A DNA stretch of 64,000 nucleotides from Roseateles terrae (GTDB lineage Bacteria; Pseudomonadota; Gammaproteobacteria; Burkholderiales; Burkholderiaceae_C), in the NCBI RefSeq assembly GCF_014192155.1, contig NZ_JACHXO010000002.1:62001-126000 (forward strand), in the 5' to 3' direction. A model generated the notes under the pieces. It was not told the DNA's origin, did not search any database, and worked only from the letters and a program-made list of their open reading frames with translations. The translations under genes were made by a program, and so were the position numbers. Position 1 is the first letter of the stretch. Every line of letters begins with the position of its first letter. Positions 24,270-32,870 of the stretch are shown piece after piece.

Positions 24270-24470
24270 TCACTGCCCCCGAGCCATGGCGGCCAGAGCA
24301 TCCTTCCCCGCCTCCTCGGCGGCCAATCGGCTGTCGTACTCACCGTCCAACGGGATGGCAACGTCCGACACCTCATCGCCGCGGCGCCGCGTCACCACCA
24401 ATACGGGCCGGAATTTACCCGCTCCGATCGGTTCCGCAAGCACTGCCGCGCTCCAGCCATCTTCATCCAT
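24270..24470 (-). CDS. Small protein, member 3 of a related trio
   Basis: 66 residues. It begins MDEDGWSAAVLAEPI, continues FRPVLVVTRRRGDEVSDVAI and ends with YDSRLAAEEAGKDAL, a beta-rich core and a final helix. Layout and the closing YD....A...A pattern resemble the two genes upstream on the same strand (24486, 24777). Ribosome site weak. Function unknown. Confidence 0.55.
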   Translation of the reverse strand: MDEDGWSAAVLAEPIGAGKFRPVLVVTRRRGDEVSDVAIPLDGEYDSRLAAEEAGKDALAAMARGQ

Positions 24471-24485
24471 TACAGATCTCTGGCG

Positions 24486-24722
24486 TCAGTTTTCCAGCTT
24501 GTCGATTTCGATCTTCGCCATAGCGATAGCACGCTCACCAACATCGTACGAGCTGCTCCCGAAAAGACCGCTGAAAAGGGAGGTTTGCCCTTGGGTGGGC
24601 CAAACGAGAAACGCATTTGCGGACCACTGCCCCTCCCCTTCCGGTTGTGCGGCATCGTGATGAACCTCGACCCTGATTCGATGGCCCCTGTGCGTCGCCA
24701 AGTGAATTCGGTACAGCGTCAT
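24486..24722 (-). CDS. Small protein, member 2 of a related trio
   Basis: 78 residues from the ATG at 24722 (GGGAG 8 nt upstream). A TTG extension to 24761 is less likely. It has RGHRIRVEVHHDAA in the N-terminal half, a WSANAFLVWP strand, and ends YDVGERAIAMAKIEID. It shares the beta core and C-terminal YD...A...A..ID helix with its neighbours. Such small beta-alpha proteins are common in Burkholderiales genomes without known role. Confidence 0.62.
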   Translation of the reverse strand: MTLYRIHLATHRGHRIRVEVHHDAAQPEGEGQWSANAFLVWPTQGQTSLFSGLFGSSSYDVGERAIAMAKIEIDKLEN

Positions 24723-24776
24723 AAAAACGTCTCCCACTACCAAGCCTTTGGCTCGCGTCAAGGATGCAGTGTCGGA

Positions 24777-25037
24777 CTAGATATTGTTGAACTCGGCAGC
24801 ATCAATTGCCCGCTCTGCAGCAGCAAACCCGGCATCGATCGCATCGTAAATCGTGAACTCGGTCGCTACGCGAAGCAGCTTGATGCTCCGGCTGTCTGGC
24901 CCGGCGCCAGTGACTTCGATGTGAACAGGGTAACGGTCGCGCGCGGTGTCGTAACCGGTAATCACGTCCACCTGGAATCCTCTGTAGCGGCTGCGGACCA
25001 CCGTCCTTGCGCCAATTTCTATGGTCTCCCTTTTCAT
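24777..25037 (-). CDS. Small protein, member 1 of a related trio
   Basis: 86 residues, AGGGAGG before the ATG. It has YRGFQVDVITGYDTAR and PVHIEVTG strands and ends YDAIDAGFAAAERAID, matching the pattern of the next two genes. It is divergent from the ASCH-domain gene at 25050, with only 12 bp between start codons, so the ribosome site of each lies in the other gene's leader. Confidence 0.65.
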   Translation of the reverse strand: MKRETIEIGARTVVRSRYRGFQVDVITGYDTARDRYPVHIEVTGAGPDSRSIKLLRVATEFTIYDAIDAGFAAAERAIDAAEFNNI

Positions 25038-25049
25038 AGGAAGCCTCCC

Positions 25050-25349
25050 TTGAGAAAACCAGTCAACAAATTCGACTTGACGCCGCTGATCCTGCCACTG
25101 AAGGCGAGTTACTTCAATGAAATCCGGGAAGGTACTAAGCCAGAGGAGTTCCGCCTCGTGACGCCTTACTGGATTCGACGCTTAGTCGGCAAGGAGTTCA
25201 GCCACATCGAGTTCACCCTGGGCTATCCCGCGCGCAGCAATGCAGAGCGCCGGCTCATCCGCCCGTGGCGCGGCATGCGCATCGCAACCATCACCCACCC
25301 GCACTTCGGCACGGACCCGGTTGAGGTCTTCGCCATCCGTGCCAACTGA
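25050..25349 (+). CDS. ASCH-domain protein
   Basis: 99 residues with a TTG start, supported by AGGAAG just upstream; no ATG exists before the domain. The sequence LPLKASYFNEIREGTKPEEFR followed by WIRRLVGKEFSHIEF and HFGTDPVEVFAIR is a small PUA-like ASCH domain, a fold that binds RNA or modified bases. Members occur in phages beside integration modules and in toxin-antitoxin or modification contexts. No partner can be assigned here. Confidence 0.72.
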   Translation: MRKPVNKFDLTPLILPLKASYFNEIREGTKPEEFRLVTPYWIRRLVGKEFSHIEFTLGYPARSNAERRLIRPWRGMRIATITHPHFGTDPVEVFAIRAN

Positions 25350-25396
25350 GGACTGACTCATGACCGACACCACACAAGCACAGGAAGGAGGAAAGA

Positions 25397-25600
25397 ATGG
25401 CTGAGAGCGAAAACAGTGGCGGCTTCCGATTCGTCACCATCCGCAAAGCCGCTGAGCTGACTGGCCTGAGCGCCGGTGCCATCGAGAAGCGAATTGCCCG
25501 GGGCATCTGGGCCCGCGGCAAGCATTATCGGAAGGCCGATGACGGCCGGATCTGGATCGACATGAAAGAGGTTGAGAAATGGGTTCTGGAAGGGGTGTAG
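25397..25600 (+). CDS. xis: Excisionase
   Basis: 67 residues, strong GGAAGGAGG upstream. It is a small winged-helix/MerR-like protein: RKAAELTGLSAGAIEKRIARG, then WARGKHYRKADDGRIWIDMKE. The gene overlaps the integrase start by 22 bp, the common xis-int arrangement. It should bend DNA at the attachment site and direct excision. Confidence 0.88.
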   Translation: MAESENSGGFRFVTIRKAAELTGLSAGAIEKRIARGIWARGKHYRKADDGRIWIDMKEVEKWVLEGV

Positions 25601-26868
25601 AGGTCCGCGGACATTCGATCCGCATCGGCTTCACCTTCGGCGGGGAGTACATCAAGGAGAGGCTGACCGCAAACGGCCAGGCCTTGCCACCTACGCCGAA
25701 GAACATCGCATACGCCGAGCGCGTCGCCGCAACGGTGCGGGACAGGATCCGCCACGGCACCTTCGTGCTGGCTGACTTCTTCCCCGACTCGCCGCGGGCG
25801 GCCGGCGCCAAGCAGGAGAAGCTGACCGTCTCAAAGCTGGCCGAGCTGTACCTCGCGTCGGTCGAAGGCCTTTCGCCGGCGACGGTCAGCCAGTACGCCA
25901 ATGCGATCAACAACACCTGGGTCCCGATGCTGGGCCCAGCGACGGAAGTTGACAGCCTCACGGCCGCCGCCGTGGCTTCAAAGATCGGCGCGCACCCCTG
26001 GGCGTCGGCCAAGCTGAGGAACAACTACCTGATCCCGCTGCGCCGGATGTTTGCCCTCCACTTCACCGGAAAACGCCGAGAAGACAACCCGCTCGCCGAG
26101 GTGAAGAACTCCCGGACCAAGAAGAAGCTGCCGGACCCGCTGACGCTGGCAGAGCGCGACGCCATCCTGGCGGACATGGCCAAGCACTACGACGAGCGGG
26201 TCCACGCCTATTTCCAGTTCGCGTTCTTCACCGGCATGCGGCCAGAGGAACTCATCGCACTCCAGTGGGGCGACATCGACGCGCGCCACCAGGTCGCGCG
26301 GGTGCAGCGAGTGAAGACGTTCAAAGGGTGCGAGCGGGAGGAAACGAAGACGAAGCAGGACCGGGACGTGGATCTCTGCGAGCCGGCCCTGGCCGCGCTC
26401 AAGACGATGAAGAAGTACACCAAGGCCAAAGGGGCGGACTCGCCAGTCTTCGAGCATCCGGAGTTGCGCAAGCCTTGGCACGACGAGCGTAGCCAGCGCG
26501 ACACCTATTGGAAGCCCTCGCTCAGGCGCTGCGGAATCCGCGCCCGGCGGGCCTATGCCACGCGCCACACGTTTTGCACGGCCCTGTGCATGGCTGGAGT
26601 GAATCCCATGTACGTGGCGGCCCAGGCCGGCCACAGCATCCAAGTTCTGTTCGATTCGTACGCCCGCTGGCTGTCGCGCAACGAGACCGGCTCGGAGAGG
26701 CTGCGCGCCGCACTGGCGCTACTTCCCACCGGCTTCCCACGGCCGCCAGAGCCAGAAACGGAAAACCCCGGTAATCCGTTGCATGACAACGAGTTACCGG
26801 GGTCTGTATTTGGTAGGCGCAATTGGATTCGAACCAACGACCCCCACCATGTCAAGGTGGTGCTCTAA
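25579..26868 (+). CDS. int: Tyrosine integrase (DUF3596 arm-binding type)
   Basis: 429 residues. The N-terminal 60 residues are a DUF3596 arm-type DNA-binding domain (GHSIRIGFTFGGEYIKERL). A core-binding domain follows at about 85-180. Catalytic residues: R in TGMRPEELIALQWGDI, RH in TRHTFCTALCMAG, H in AAQAGHS and the nucleophile Y in DSYARW. The His of the usual HxxR box reads Tyr, seen in related phage integrases. The last residues (RRNWIRTNDP) are encoded by the antisense strand of tRNA-Val, and the stop codon lies in the tRNA D-loop region. Confidence 0.92.
   Translation: MGSGRGVEVRGHSIRIGFTFGGEYIKERLTANGQALPPTPKNIAYAERVAATVRDRIRHGTFVLADFFPDSPRAAGAKQEKLTVSKLAELYLASVEGLSPATVSQYANAINNTWVPMLGPATEVDSLTAAAVASKIGAHPWASAKLRNNYLIPLRRMFALHFTGKRREDNPLAEVKNSRTKKKLPDPLTLAERDAILADMAKHYDERVHAYFQFAFFTGMRPEELIALQWGDIDARHQVARVQRVKTFKGCEREETKTKQDRDVDLCEPALAALKTMKKYTKAKGADSPVFEHPELRKPWHDERSQRDTYWKPSLRRCGIRARRAYATRHTFCTALCMAGVNPMYVAAQAGHSIQVLFDSYARWLSRNETGSERLRAALALLPTGFPRPPEPETENPGNPLHDNELPGSVFGRRNWIRTNDPHHVKVVL
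26761..26802 (-). terminator. Terminator downstream of tRNA-Val, inside the integrase coding sequence
   Basis: Stem CCCCGGTAA (26766-26774) pairs with TTACCGGGG (26794-26802); an inner CGTTG/CAACG pair extends it. On the minus strand it is followed by TTTT. It starts 9 nt after the tRNA 3' end. It lies on the phage side of the tRNA within the integrase 3' region, so the phage seems to supply the terminator. Confidence 0.82.
26811..26868. other. Right prophage attachment site (within tRNA-Val 3' part)
   Basis: The integrase gene points into the 3' end of tRNA-Val and reads antisense to it until 26868. Typical phage crossovers of this class lie in the 3' half of the target tRNA. The exact identity segment cannot be defined because the left junction is outside the window. 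Confidence 0.65.
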
Positions 26869-26887
26869 CCAACTGAGCTATGCGCCT
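26811..26887 (-). tRNA. tRNA-Val (anticodon GAC), CCA encoded
   Basis: The minus strand folds as a full cloverleaf: acceptor AGGCGCA/TGCGCCT, D arm with GCTCAGTTGGTTAGAGC, anticodon stem CCACC/GGTGG with loop TTGACAT (anticodon GAC), T arm with GGTTCGAATCC, and a 3' ACCA. The prophage borders its 3' end, so this gene is the integration target and has been restored intact. Confidence 0.97.
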
Positions 26888-26962
26888 GAAGAGCTTCGCA
26901 GTATAGCCCGGAAATTGAGCTTGTGCGAGATAACTTGTCGGTTTGCGCGATTAGCGTACGCG

Positions 26963-29233
26963 TCAACGCCGCCGCGCGCTTCTCACCCCGGAGATCTGCA
27001 CCACCGCCGCCAAGGTCTGGTTCAAGCGCTGCGCATCACTCACCTCCACGGTGAAGCTCATGCGGGACAGGTCCGACCGCGCCGGCTTGCCTTTGCCGCT
27101 TTGCTGGTTCACTGCAATGACACTCAGCTTGTCCTTGGCAAACAGCTCCAGCACATCCCTGAGCAGCCCCGGCCGGTCCACCGCTTCCACCACCAGATCC
27201 ACCGGATATTGCGCGGCCTTGCCGCCCTTCTCCGTTGGCGGCTCGCCCCAGTCCACCGCAATCACCCGCTCCGGCGCGCTGCGCGCCATCTCCCGCAGGT
27301 TGGCACAGTCGGCCCGGTGAATCGCCACGCCCTTGCCGCGGGTGACAAAACCGGTGATGGCATCCGGCGGCGCCGGGCGGCAGCACCGTGCCAGGCTCGT
27401 CAGCAGCGAATCCACCCCCACTACCAGCACGCCACCCTTGGGTGCACGGCCGTCCACCGCCGGTCCGCGGTTGTGCCGCTGCGCCAGCAAGGCGTCTTCG
27501 TCGGTTTCCGGGGCGGGCGGTCGCAGCAGCGTCTCGATATTGCGCAGGGAGTATTCGTCCTTGCCCACCACCTCAAACAGCGCATCCGCATTCCGGAATC
27601 CCAGCCGTCCCGCCAGATCTTCCAGCTTGATGGCGGTCTTGCCTTCCCGCTGAAGCAGCTTTTCCACCAGCTCGCGGCCCTTGGCAATCGTCTGGGCTTG
27701 CGCCTGCGCATTGAACCAGGCCCGCACCTTGGCCTTGCTGCGCGCGCTCTGCAGATATCCCAGTTCCGGGTTGAGCCAGTCCAGCGAGGGCCCGCCCTCC
27801 TTCAGCGCCACGATTTCCACCGTCTGCCCGCTCTTGAGCGGCGTGTTCAGCGGCACCATCTGCCCATCGACCTTGGCGCCCCGGCAGCGGTGACCCAGAT
27901 CGGTATGCAGCGCATATGCGAAGTCCACCGCCGTCGCGTTGGCACACAGCTCCACCACATTGGCCTGCGGTGTGAACACATAGATGCGGTCGTCAAACGA
28001 AGGACCGCTTTCAGCGATGAAGTCGCGCTCCCAGGCCAGCAGCTGCCGCAACACCGCCTTGCGGGCCTGCGCGACCTGCTCTTCAAACTCCCCGGCGGCC
28101 GTGACCCCGGCATAGCCCTTGGTCCCGGCTTCCTTGTAGGCCCAGTGCGCCGCCACGCCATGCTCCGCATGCTCATGCATCGCGCGGGTCCGGATCTGCA
28201 CTTCCATCGGCCGGCCGTCGGTGGCTACGACCACGGTGTGCAGCGACTGATAACCATTGGGCTTGGGCCGGGCGATGTAGTCGTCGAACTCGCCATCGAC
28301 CGGCTGATACCACTCATGCAGGCGGGCCAGCACCGCATAGCAGTCGGCCACTTCCGGCACGATCACCCGCAGCGCACGCAGATCGAAGACGCGTTCCAGC
28401 GTCAGGCCCTTGCCCCGCATCTTTTTCCAGATGCTGTAGAGATGCTTGGGACGCCCCTGCACCTCCGCCTGCAGCCCCTGGGCGCGCAGCTGCGACTCCA
28501 GCGACGCACGCACCGCCTCGACCGACTGCTCCCGCTCCACCCGCTTTTCATGCAGGCCCTTGGCCAGCTGGTGATACTGCTCCGGCTCCAGGAAGCGGAA
28601 GGACAGATCCTCCAGTTCCCATTTGATCTGCCAGATGCCCAGCCGATTGGCCAGCGGCGCGAAGACCTGCAGCGACTCCGCCGCCAGTTCCCGGGGGCAG
28701 GCCGTCTTGCTCGCGGCGAACCACCGCAGGGTCTGCAGGCGGGAGGCCAGACGCAACAGCACCACCCGCAGATCGCGGGAGAACGCCAGCAGCATCTTGC
28801 GCACCAGCTCGGTCTGCTCCTGGCGGCGCTGGTCCTCGACCTTCGCTTCGCGGGCTGCGCGCTGGATCTGGACCAGACGCCGGGTGTGGCTCACCAGGCT
28901 GGCGTCGCTCTCCCCAAAGGCCTTGGCGACGATTTCTTCAGGCTTGTTGAGATAGTCCCCGGCATACACCAGGTAGGACGCCGCACGCATCGACGGCGCC
29001 GCGCCGACGCCCGCCAGGATCGCGGCGACCCCGTCCGCATGCTCGAGTGCCGGCTCGCCGGTATCCAGCACATGGCCGGCCAGCAGCGGCTCGGCAAAGG
29101 CCCGGGCGCGCTGGATCGGATCCACCGTTTCGGTTTTCACCGGCTGGGCCGCCGGCAGCCGGCTGGGCAGATCCCCATCGAGCAAGGCCACGATCGGCGC
29201 CTGCTCGGCCCGTAAGCCCAACTCTGTCTTCAT
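26963..29233 (-). CDS. relA: (p)ppGpp synthetase RelA
   Basis: 756 residues. Order of parts: an N-terminal HD-like domain that lacks the HD catalytic pair (RDLRVVLLRLASRLQTLRWF in place of a metal-binding HD), the synthetase domain near 240-370 (GRPKHLYSIWKKM, VFDLRALRVIVP, RPKPNGYQSLHT, VEVQIRT-type MEVQIRTRAMHEHAE), a TGS domain near 415-475 (IYVFTPQANVVEL), a zinc-finger-like CCRPAPPD part and a C-terminal ACT domain (DRPGLLRDVLELFAKD). The loss of the HD pair marks RelA rather than bifunctional SpoT. It acts on ribosomes during amino acid starvation. Confidence 0.95.
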   Translation of the reverse strand: MKTELGLRAEQAPIVALLDGDLPSRLPAAQPVKTETVDPIQRARAFAEPLLAGHVLDTGEPALEHADGVAAILAGVGAAPSMRAASYLVYAGDYLNKPEEIVAKAFGESDASLVSHTRRLVQIQRAAREAKVEDQRRQEQTELVRKMLLAFSRDLRVVLLRLASRLQTLRWFAASKTACPRELAAESLQVFAPLANRLGIWQIKWELEDLSFRFLEPEQYHQLAKGLHEKRVEREQSVEAVRASLESQLRAQGLQAEVQGRPKHLYSIWKKMRGKGLTLERVFDLRALRVIVPEVADCYAVLARLHEWYQPVDGEFDDYIARPKPNGYQSLHTVVVATDGRPMEVQIRTRAMHEHAEHGVAAHWAYKEAGTKGYAGVTAAGEFEEQVAQARKAVLRQLLAWERDFIAESGPSFDDRIYVFTPQANVVELCANATAVDFAYALHTDLGHRCRGAKVDGQMVPLNTPLKSGQTVEIVALKEGGPSLDWLNPELGYLQSARSKAKVRAWFNAQAQAQTIAKGRELVEKLLQREGKTAIKLEDLAGRLGFRNADALFEVVGKDEYSLRNIETLLRPPAPETDEDALLAQRHNRGPAVDGRAPKGGVLVVGVDSLLTSLARCCRPAPPDAITGFVTRGKGVAIHRADCANLREMARSAPERVIAVDWGEPPTEKGGKAAQYPVDLVVEAVDRPGLLRDVLELFAKDKLSVIAVNQQSGKGKPARSDLSRMSFTVEVSDAQRLNQTLAAVVQISGVRSARRR

Positions 29234-29278
29234 ATCGCCAACTTCATACTGCCAAGGCCCCGCGGGACCGTCGATCCC

Positions 29279-30151
29279 TCAACGCCTGCCCTCCTCCAGG
29301 AAGGCTTCCACCACCGCGATCTGCTCGGCGGTGACCAGCGTCGGCGCATGGCCGACCCCGGCGAATTCCACCACCCGCGCCCGCGGCCCGCGCAGCGTCA
29401 TCGCCTGCGCAGTGGCGGCGGACAGCAGGTCGGACTCGGTACCCCGCAGCAGCAAGGTGGGGCAGCGCACGGCGTCATAGGCGGCCCAGAGCTGCGCTTC
29501 ACCGGCCTTGGCCAGTTCGGGCGTCAGCCCGGCCAGGCCCTGGCCGATGCGCGGGTCGTAATGCAGGCGGCAGCGGTCGCCATCCGCCTTGAACATCGGG
29601 CGGGACAGTTCAAGCCACTGCTCGTCCGTGTGCGGTCCGAAGCCTTCGGAGATGCCGCGCAGGTATTCCGCCCCTTGCTGGCAGGTCTCAAACTGGGGCG
29701 CACGGCCCAGATAACCGGCAATGCGCTGCAGCGCCACATATTCGATGGTGGGGCCGACATCGTTCAGGATGAGCCGGCCCACCGGGCTGGACGGCATGGC
29801 CGACAGGGCCAGCCCGATCAGCCCCCCCATGGAGGTGCCCAGCCAGTCCACCTGGGAGACGCCCAGCCGGGCCAGCAGCGTGACCATGTCCGACACGTAC
29901 TGCGGCAGCTGATAGTTCCGCGGATCGCCCAGCCAGTCGGACTCACCGCGCCCCACCACGTCCGGGCAGATGACGCGGTAGCGATCGCTCAGCCGGCGAG
30001 CCACCGCGTCGAAGTCGCGTCCCTGGCGGGACAGACCGTGGACGCAGACGAGCACGCGAGGATTGTCAGCCTGGCCCCACTCCCAGTAGGCCATCTGATG
30101 GAGTCCACAAGGGCTCAAGGCCTGGACTTTTTTCAACAAGGGTTCAGACAT
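29279..30151 (-). CDS. Alpha/beta hydrolase
   Basis: 290 residues from the ATG at 30151. Oxyanion region VCVHGLSRQGRDF, nucleophile elbow GTSMGG (Ser near residue 107), acid in LLLRGTESDLL and His in GVGHAPT. The cap region around residues 140-200 is helical. The gene is divergent from 3-hydroxybutyrate dehydrogenase with 48 bp between starts, so a shared control and a substrate such as a hydroxyalkanoate oligomer ester is conceivable; this is inference from context. Confidence 0.85.
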   Translation of the reverse strand: MSEPLLKKVQALSPCGLHQMAYWEWGQADNPRVLVCVHGLSRQGRDFDAVARRLSDRYRVICPDVVGRGESDWLGDPRNYQLPQYVSDMVTLLARLGVSQVDWLGTSMGGLIGLALSAMPSSPVGRLILNDVGPTIEYVALQRIAGYLGRAPQFETCQQGAEYLRGISEGFGPHTDEQWLELSRPMFKADGDRCRLHYDPRIGQGLAGLTPELAKAGEAQLWAAYDAVRCPTLLLRGTESDLLSAATAQAMTLRGPRARVVEFAGVGHAPTLVTAEQIAVVEAFLEEGRR

Positions 30152-30199
30152 CGCTCGTATCCTTTGTGCCCATCCTAACAACCCTGAAGAGGACCTGGC

Positions 30200-30982
30200 A
30201 TGTTGAAAGGCAAGACAGCATTGGTGACCGGTTCCACCAGTGGCATCGGCTTGGGGATTGCCCTGACGCTCGCGCGACAGGGCGCCCATGTGGTGCTCAA
30301 CGGCTTTGGAGATTCCGAGGGCCCCATCAAGGAGGTCCAGGAAGCAGGCAAGGATCAGGCCACCCGTGTCGGGTACCACGGCGCCGACATGAGCAAGCCG
30401 GCCGACATTGAGGCCATGATGGCCTACATCGACAAGGAATTTGGTGGCTGCGACATCCTGGTGAACAACGCCGGCATCCAGTTCGTCGCCAACGTGGAAG
30501 ATTTTCCTGCGGAGAAGTGGGACGCGATCATCGCCATCAACCTCTCCAGCGCCTTCCACACCATGCGGCTGGCGCTGCCCGGCATGAAGCAGCGTCAGTG
30601 GGGACGGATCATCAACATTGCCTCGACCCACGGGCTGGTCGCCTCGGCCGGTAAATCCGCCTATGTGGCCGCCAAGCACGGCCTGCTGGGGCTGACCAAA
30701 TCCGCCGCGCTGGAAACCGCCCAACTGCCGGTGACGGTCAATGCCATCTGCCCCGGCTGGGTCCTCACACCGTTGGTGCAAAAGCAGATCGATGCGCGGG
30801 CGCAGAAGGAAGGCTTGGATCCGGATGAAGCGAAGCGGCAGCTGCTGGCCGAAAAGCAGCCCTCCCTGCAGTTCACCACGCCGGAAGAACTGGGCGCGCT
30901 CGCGGTCTTCCTGTGCTCCGACGCTGCCATCAACGTGCGGGGTCAGGCCTGGGCCATGGACGGCGGCTGGACGGCACAGTGA
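30200..30982 (+). CDS. bdhA: D-3-hydroxybutyrate dehydrogenase
   Basis: 260 residues, a classical short-chain dehydrogenase: TGSTSGIG cofactor loop at 10-17, NNAG at 89-92, Ser in ASTHGLVAS and catalytic YVAAK near 154-158. The family-type stretches GIQFVANVEDFPAEKWD and CPGWVLTPLVQKQI are typical of bacterial 3-hydroxybutyrate dehydrogenases. It oxidises (R)-3-hydroxybutyrate to acetoacetate with NAD in PHB turnover. GAGG precedes the ATG. Confidence 0.92.
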   Translation: MLKGKTALVTGSTSGIGLGIALTLARQGAHVVLNGFGDSEGPIKEVQEAGKDQATRVGYHGADMSKPADIEAMMAYIDKEFGGCDILVNNAGIQFVANVEDFPAEKWDAIIAINLSSAFHTMRLALPGMKQRQWGRIINIASTHGLVASAGKSAYVAAKHGLLGLTKSAALETAQLPVTVNAICPGWVLTPLVQKQIDARAQKEGLDPDEAKRQLLAEKQPSLQFTTPEELGALAVFLCSDAAINVRGQAWAMDGGWTAQ

Positions 30983-31093
30983 CGGGCGGGCTGGCCCTTT
31001 CGAGCCAGCCCATCCACCTGATCCTGCCTGCCCACTTGGTTCAGGCAGTGCGGGCCCATGCAGCCCGTTCGGGCCAACGAACCCCGGTGCCGG

Positions 31094-31831
31094 TCAGCGC
31101 GTCATCACGACGTTGCCGTTGACCGTCACCGTGACGGTGGTCTTGCCGGACTCGACCGGCAGGGCCATGTCCGCCGCGGGCGCCGCCATGGTCTTCATGC
31201 GGGACAGGCCCACCATCTCCGGCGCGCCGCCATCGGTATTCACACTGACTTCGCCGATCTGGAAGCCCCGATAGCCGAACTGCTGGGCATACAGCCCCGC
31301 TTTGGTCTTGTAGTTGGCGATGGCATCAGCCACCACGCTCTGTTCCGCCTTTTCACGGGCTTCCCGCGACAGCCCATAGCTCACGTTGGCGATGTTCAAC
31401 GAGGTGATGCGGCTGGTCAGGCGCGAAATGGCGTCCATGTCGCGGCCCTTCACCACCAGCTCCACACTGCCCTGCCAGCCGGTGATCTGCGGCTGGTTGC
31501 TCGCCTTGCCCGTTGGCTGGCCATAGCGCGGGTACACCGACAGGCTGCCGGCCTCCACATCCACCTGGCCGGGCTTGGCGACCTTGCGGGCTTCGGCCAG
31601 GGCTGCTTCAAGCGCCTGCTTCAGTTCCGTCTGCACGCCCCCGGGTTCCTTGCCCTCGCGAGTGGTCGAGAAGGTCAGCGACAGCATGTCGCGCGCCACT
31701 TCGATGCTGGCCGACGCCTGCAGATTCAGCACATCGGTGCGGCGTTCCGGCGCCTGTGCATGCGCCCAGGGCGCTGCGGCAGCCGCTGCGAGCAGGGTGC
31801 CCATCACCAACCAGTGTTGCTTTCGTGTCAT
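31094..31831 (-). CDS. SIMPL-domain (DUF541) periplasmic protein
   Basis: 245 residues from the ATG at 31831 (AAGGA upstream). A Sec signal peptide is clear (WLVMGTLLAAAAAAPWAHAQ). The mature part shows the SIMPL pattern: LNLQASASIEVARDML, GWQGSVELVVKGRDMDAIS, and a C-terminal KTTVTVTVNGNVVM strand. These proteins are periplasmic and linked to oxidative or membrane stress in some bacteria. It is divergent from ompR. Confidence 0.88.
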   Translation of the reverse strand: MTRKQHWLVMGTLLAAAAAAPWAHAQAPERRTDVLNLQASASIEVARDMLSLTFSTTREGKEPGGVQTELKQALEAALAEARKVAKPGQVDVEAGSLSVYPRYGQPTGKASNQPQITGWQGSVELVVKGRDMDAISRLTSRITSLNIANVSYGLSREAREKAEQSVVADAIANYKTKAGLYAQQFGYRGFQIGEVSVNTDGGAPEMVGLSRMKTMAAPAADMALPVESGKTTVTVTVNGNVVMTR

Positions 31832-32001
31832 GCGGGATCCTTCAAAGTCAGGGGTAACCAGCATAACGACACAGACAGCTGCCAAGGATCACCGCCGCCG
31901 TTACATAAGTTGTAACTAAGCCGTAAGGGCTGCTGCATCCCGCAAACAAGCCGAAAAAACGGCCTTACAGTGCCGCTGTTACAAATTCAGGAGTGGCCGC
32001 C

Positions 32002-32730
32002 ATGCAGAGCAGCACCCGCCCCAACCGCGTCCTGGTCGTGGACGACGATGCACGCATTCGCGACCTGCTGCGCCGGTATCTGGCGCAAGAGGGATTTGAA
32101 GTCTTGCTGGCCGAGGACAGCAAGGCGCTGAACAAGCAGCTCACCCGAGAGACGGTCGATCTGATCGTGCTCGACCTGATGCTGCCTGGTGAGGACGGTC
32201 TGTCCATCTGCCGCCGACTGCGCGCGGCCGGGGACAGCACGCCCATCATCATGCTCACCGCGAAGGTCGAGGAAGTGGATCGCATCGTGGGTCTGGAAGT
32301 CGGCGCTGACGACTACCTGGCCAAGCCGTTCAATCCCCGCGAACTGCTGGCCCGCATCAATGCGGTGCTGCGTCGCCGTCCGCCGCCGGAAGCCCCGGGC
32401 GCGCCGTCGAAGGAGCCGATGACGGTGAACTTCGGCCCGTTCGAATTCGACCTGGCCCTGCGCCGGCTGTCGAAAAACGGCGAACCGGTGCCTCTGACGA
32501 CCGGCGAGTTCTCGATGCTCAAGGCGCTGGTGCGCCATCCGCGTCAGCCGCTGTCCCGTGACAAGCTGGCGATGCTGGCCCGTGGCCGCGAGTTCGAACC
32601 CTTCGACCGCAGCCTGGACGTGCAGGTGTCGCGTCTGCGCAAGCTGCTGGAAGAAGATCCGGCCCAGCCGCGCTTCATCCAGACCGTCTGGGGCGTGGGC
32701 TACGTCTTCGTGCCTGACGAAGCGGCCTGA
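32002..32730 (+). CDS. ompR: OmpR-family response regulator
   Basis: 242 residues from the ATG at 32002, set by AGGAG 8 nt upstream. The receiver domain has acidic VVDDDAR, phosphoacceptor Asp58 in IVLDLMLPGEDG, Thr in MLTAK and Lys in LAKPF. The C-terminal winged helix (residues about 135-237) ends with SRLRKLLEEDP and WGVGYVFVP. It is followed by the envZ-like kinase gene. In Burkholderiales this pair commonly lies beside ispF-ispD. Confidence 0.93.
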   Translation: MQSSTRPNRVLVVDDDARIRDLLRRYLAQEGFEVLLAEDSKALNKQLTRETVDLIVLDLMLPGEDGLSICRRLRAAGDSTPIIMLTAKVEEVDRIVGLEVGADDYLAKPFNPRELLARINAVLRRRPPPEAPGAPSKEPMTVNFGPFEFDLALRRLSKNGEPVPLTTGEFSMLKALVRHPRQPLSRDKLAMLARGREFEPFDRSLDVQVSRLRKLLEEDPAQPRFIQTVWGVGYVFVPDEAA

Positions 32731-32870
32731 GTCCGAACGGGCCGCCCCCGGCTGCGCCTTCGGGCGTCGCCGCGGTGGGGCAGCCCGCAGCGTCCAGCCC
32801 AGGGCTGGTGGGGGGCGGTCCGCCCGCCTCCGCTCCACCAACGTAGACCGACGGAAAGCATTTACCCGCC

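Noticed and set aside
26783..29215. 810-codon plus-strand open frame
   Set aside because: It is the antisense of relA, whose domains are unmistakable; no motif in the plus frame.
30988..31011. Eight-base-pair hairpin after bdhA as a terminator
   Set aside because: Perfect stem but no T-run on either side, so intrinsic termination is not supported.
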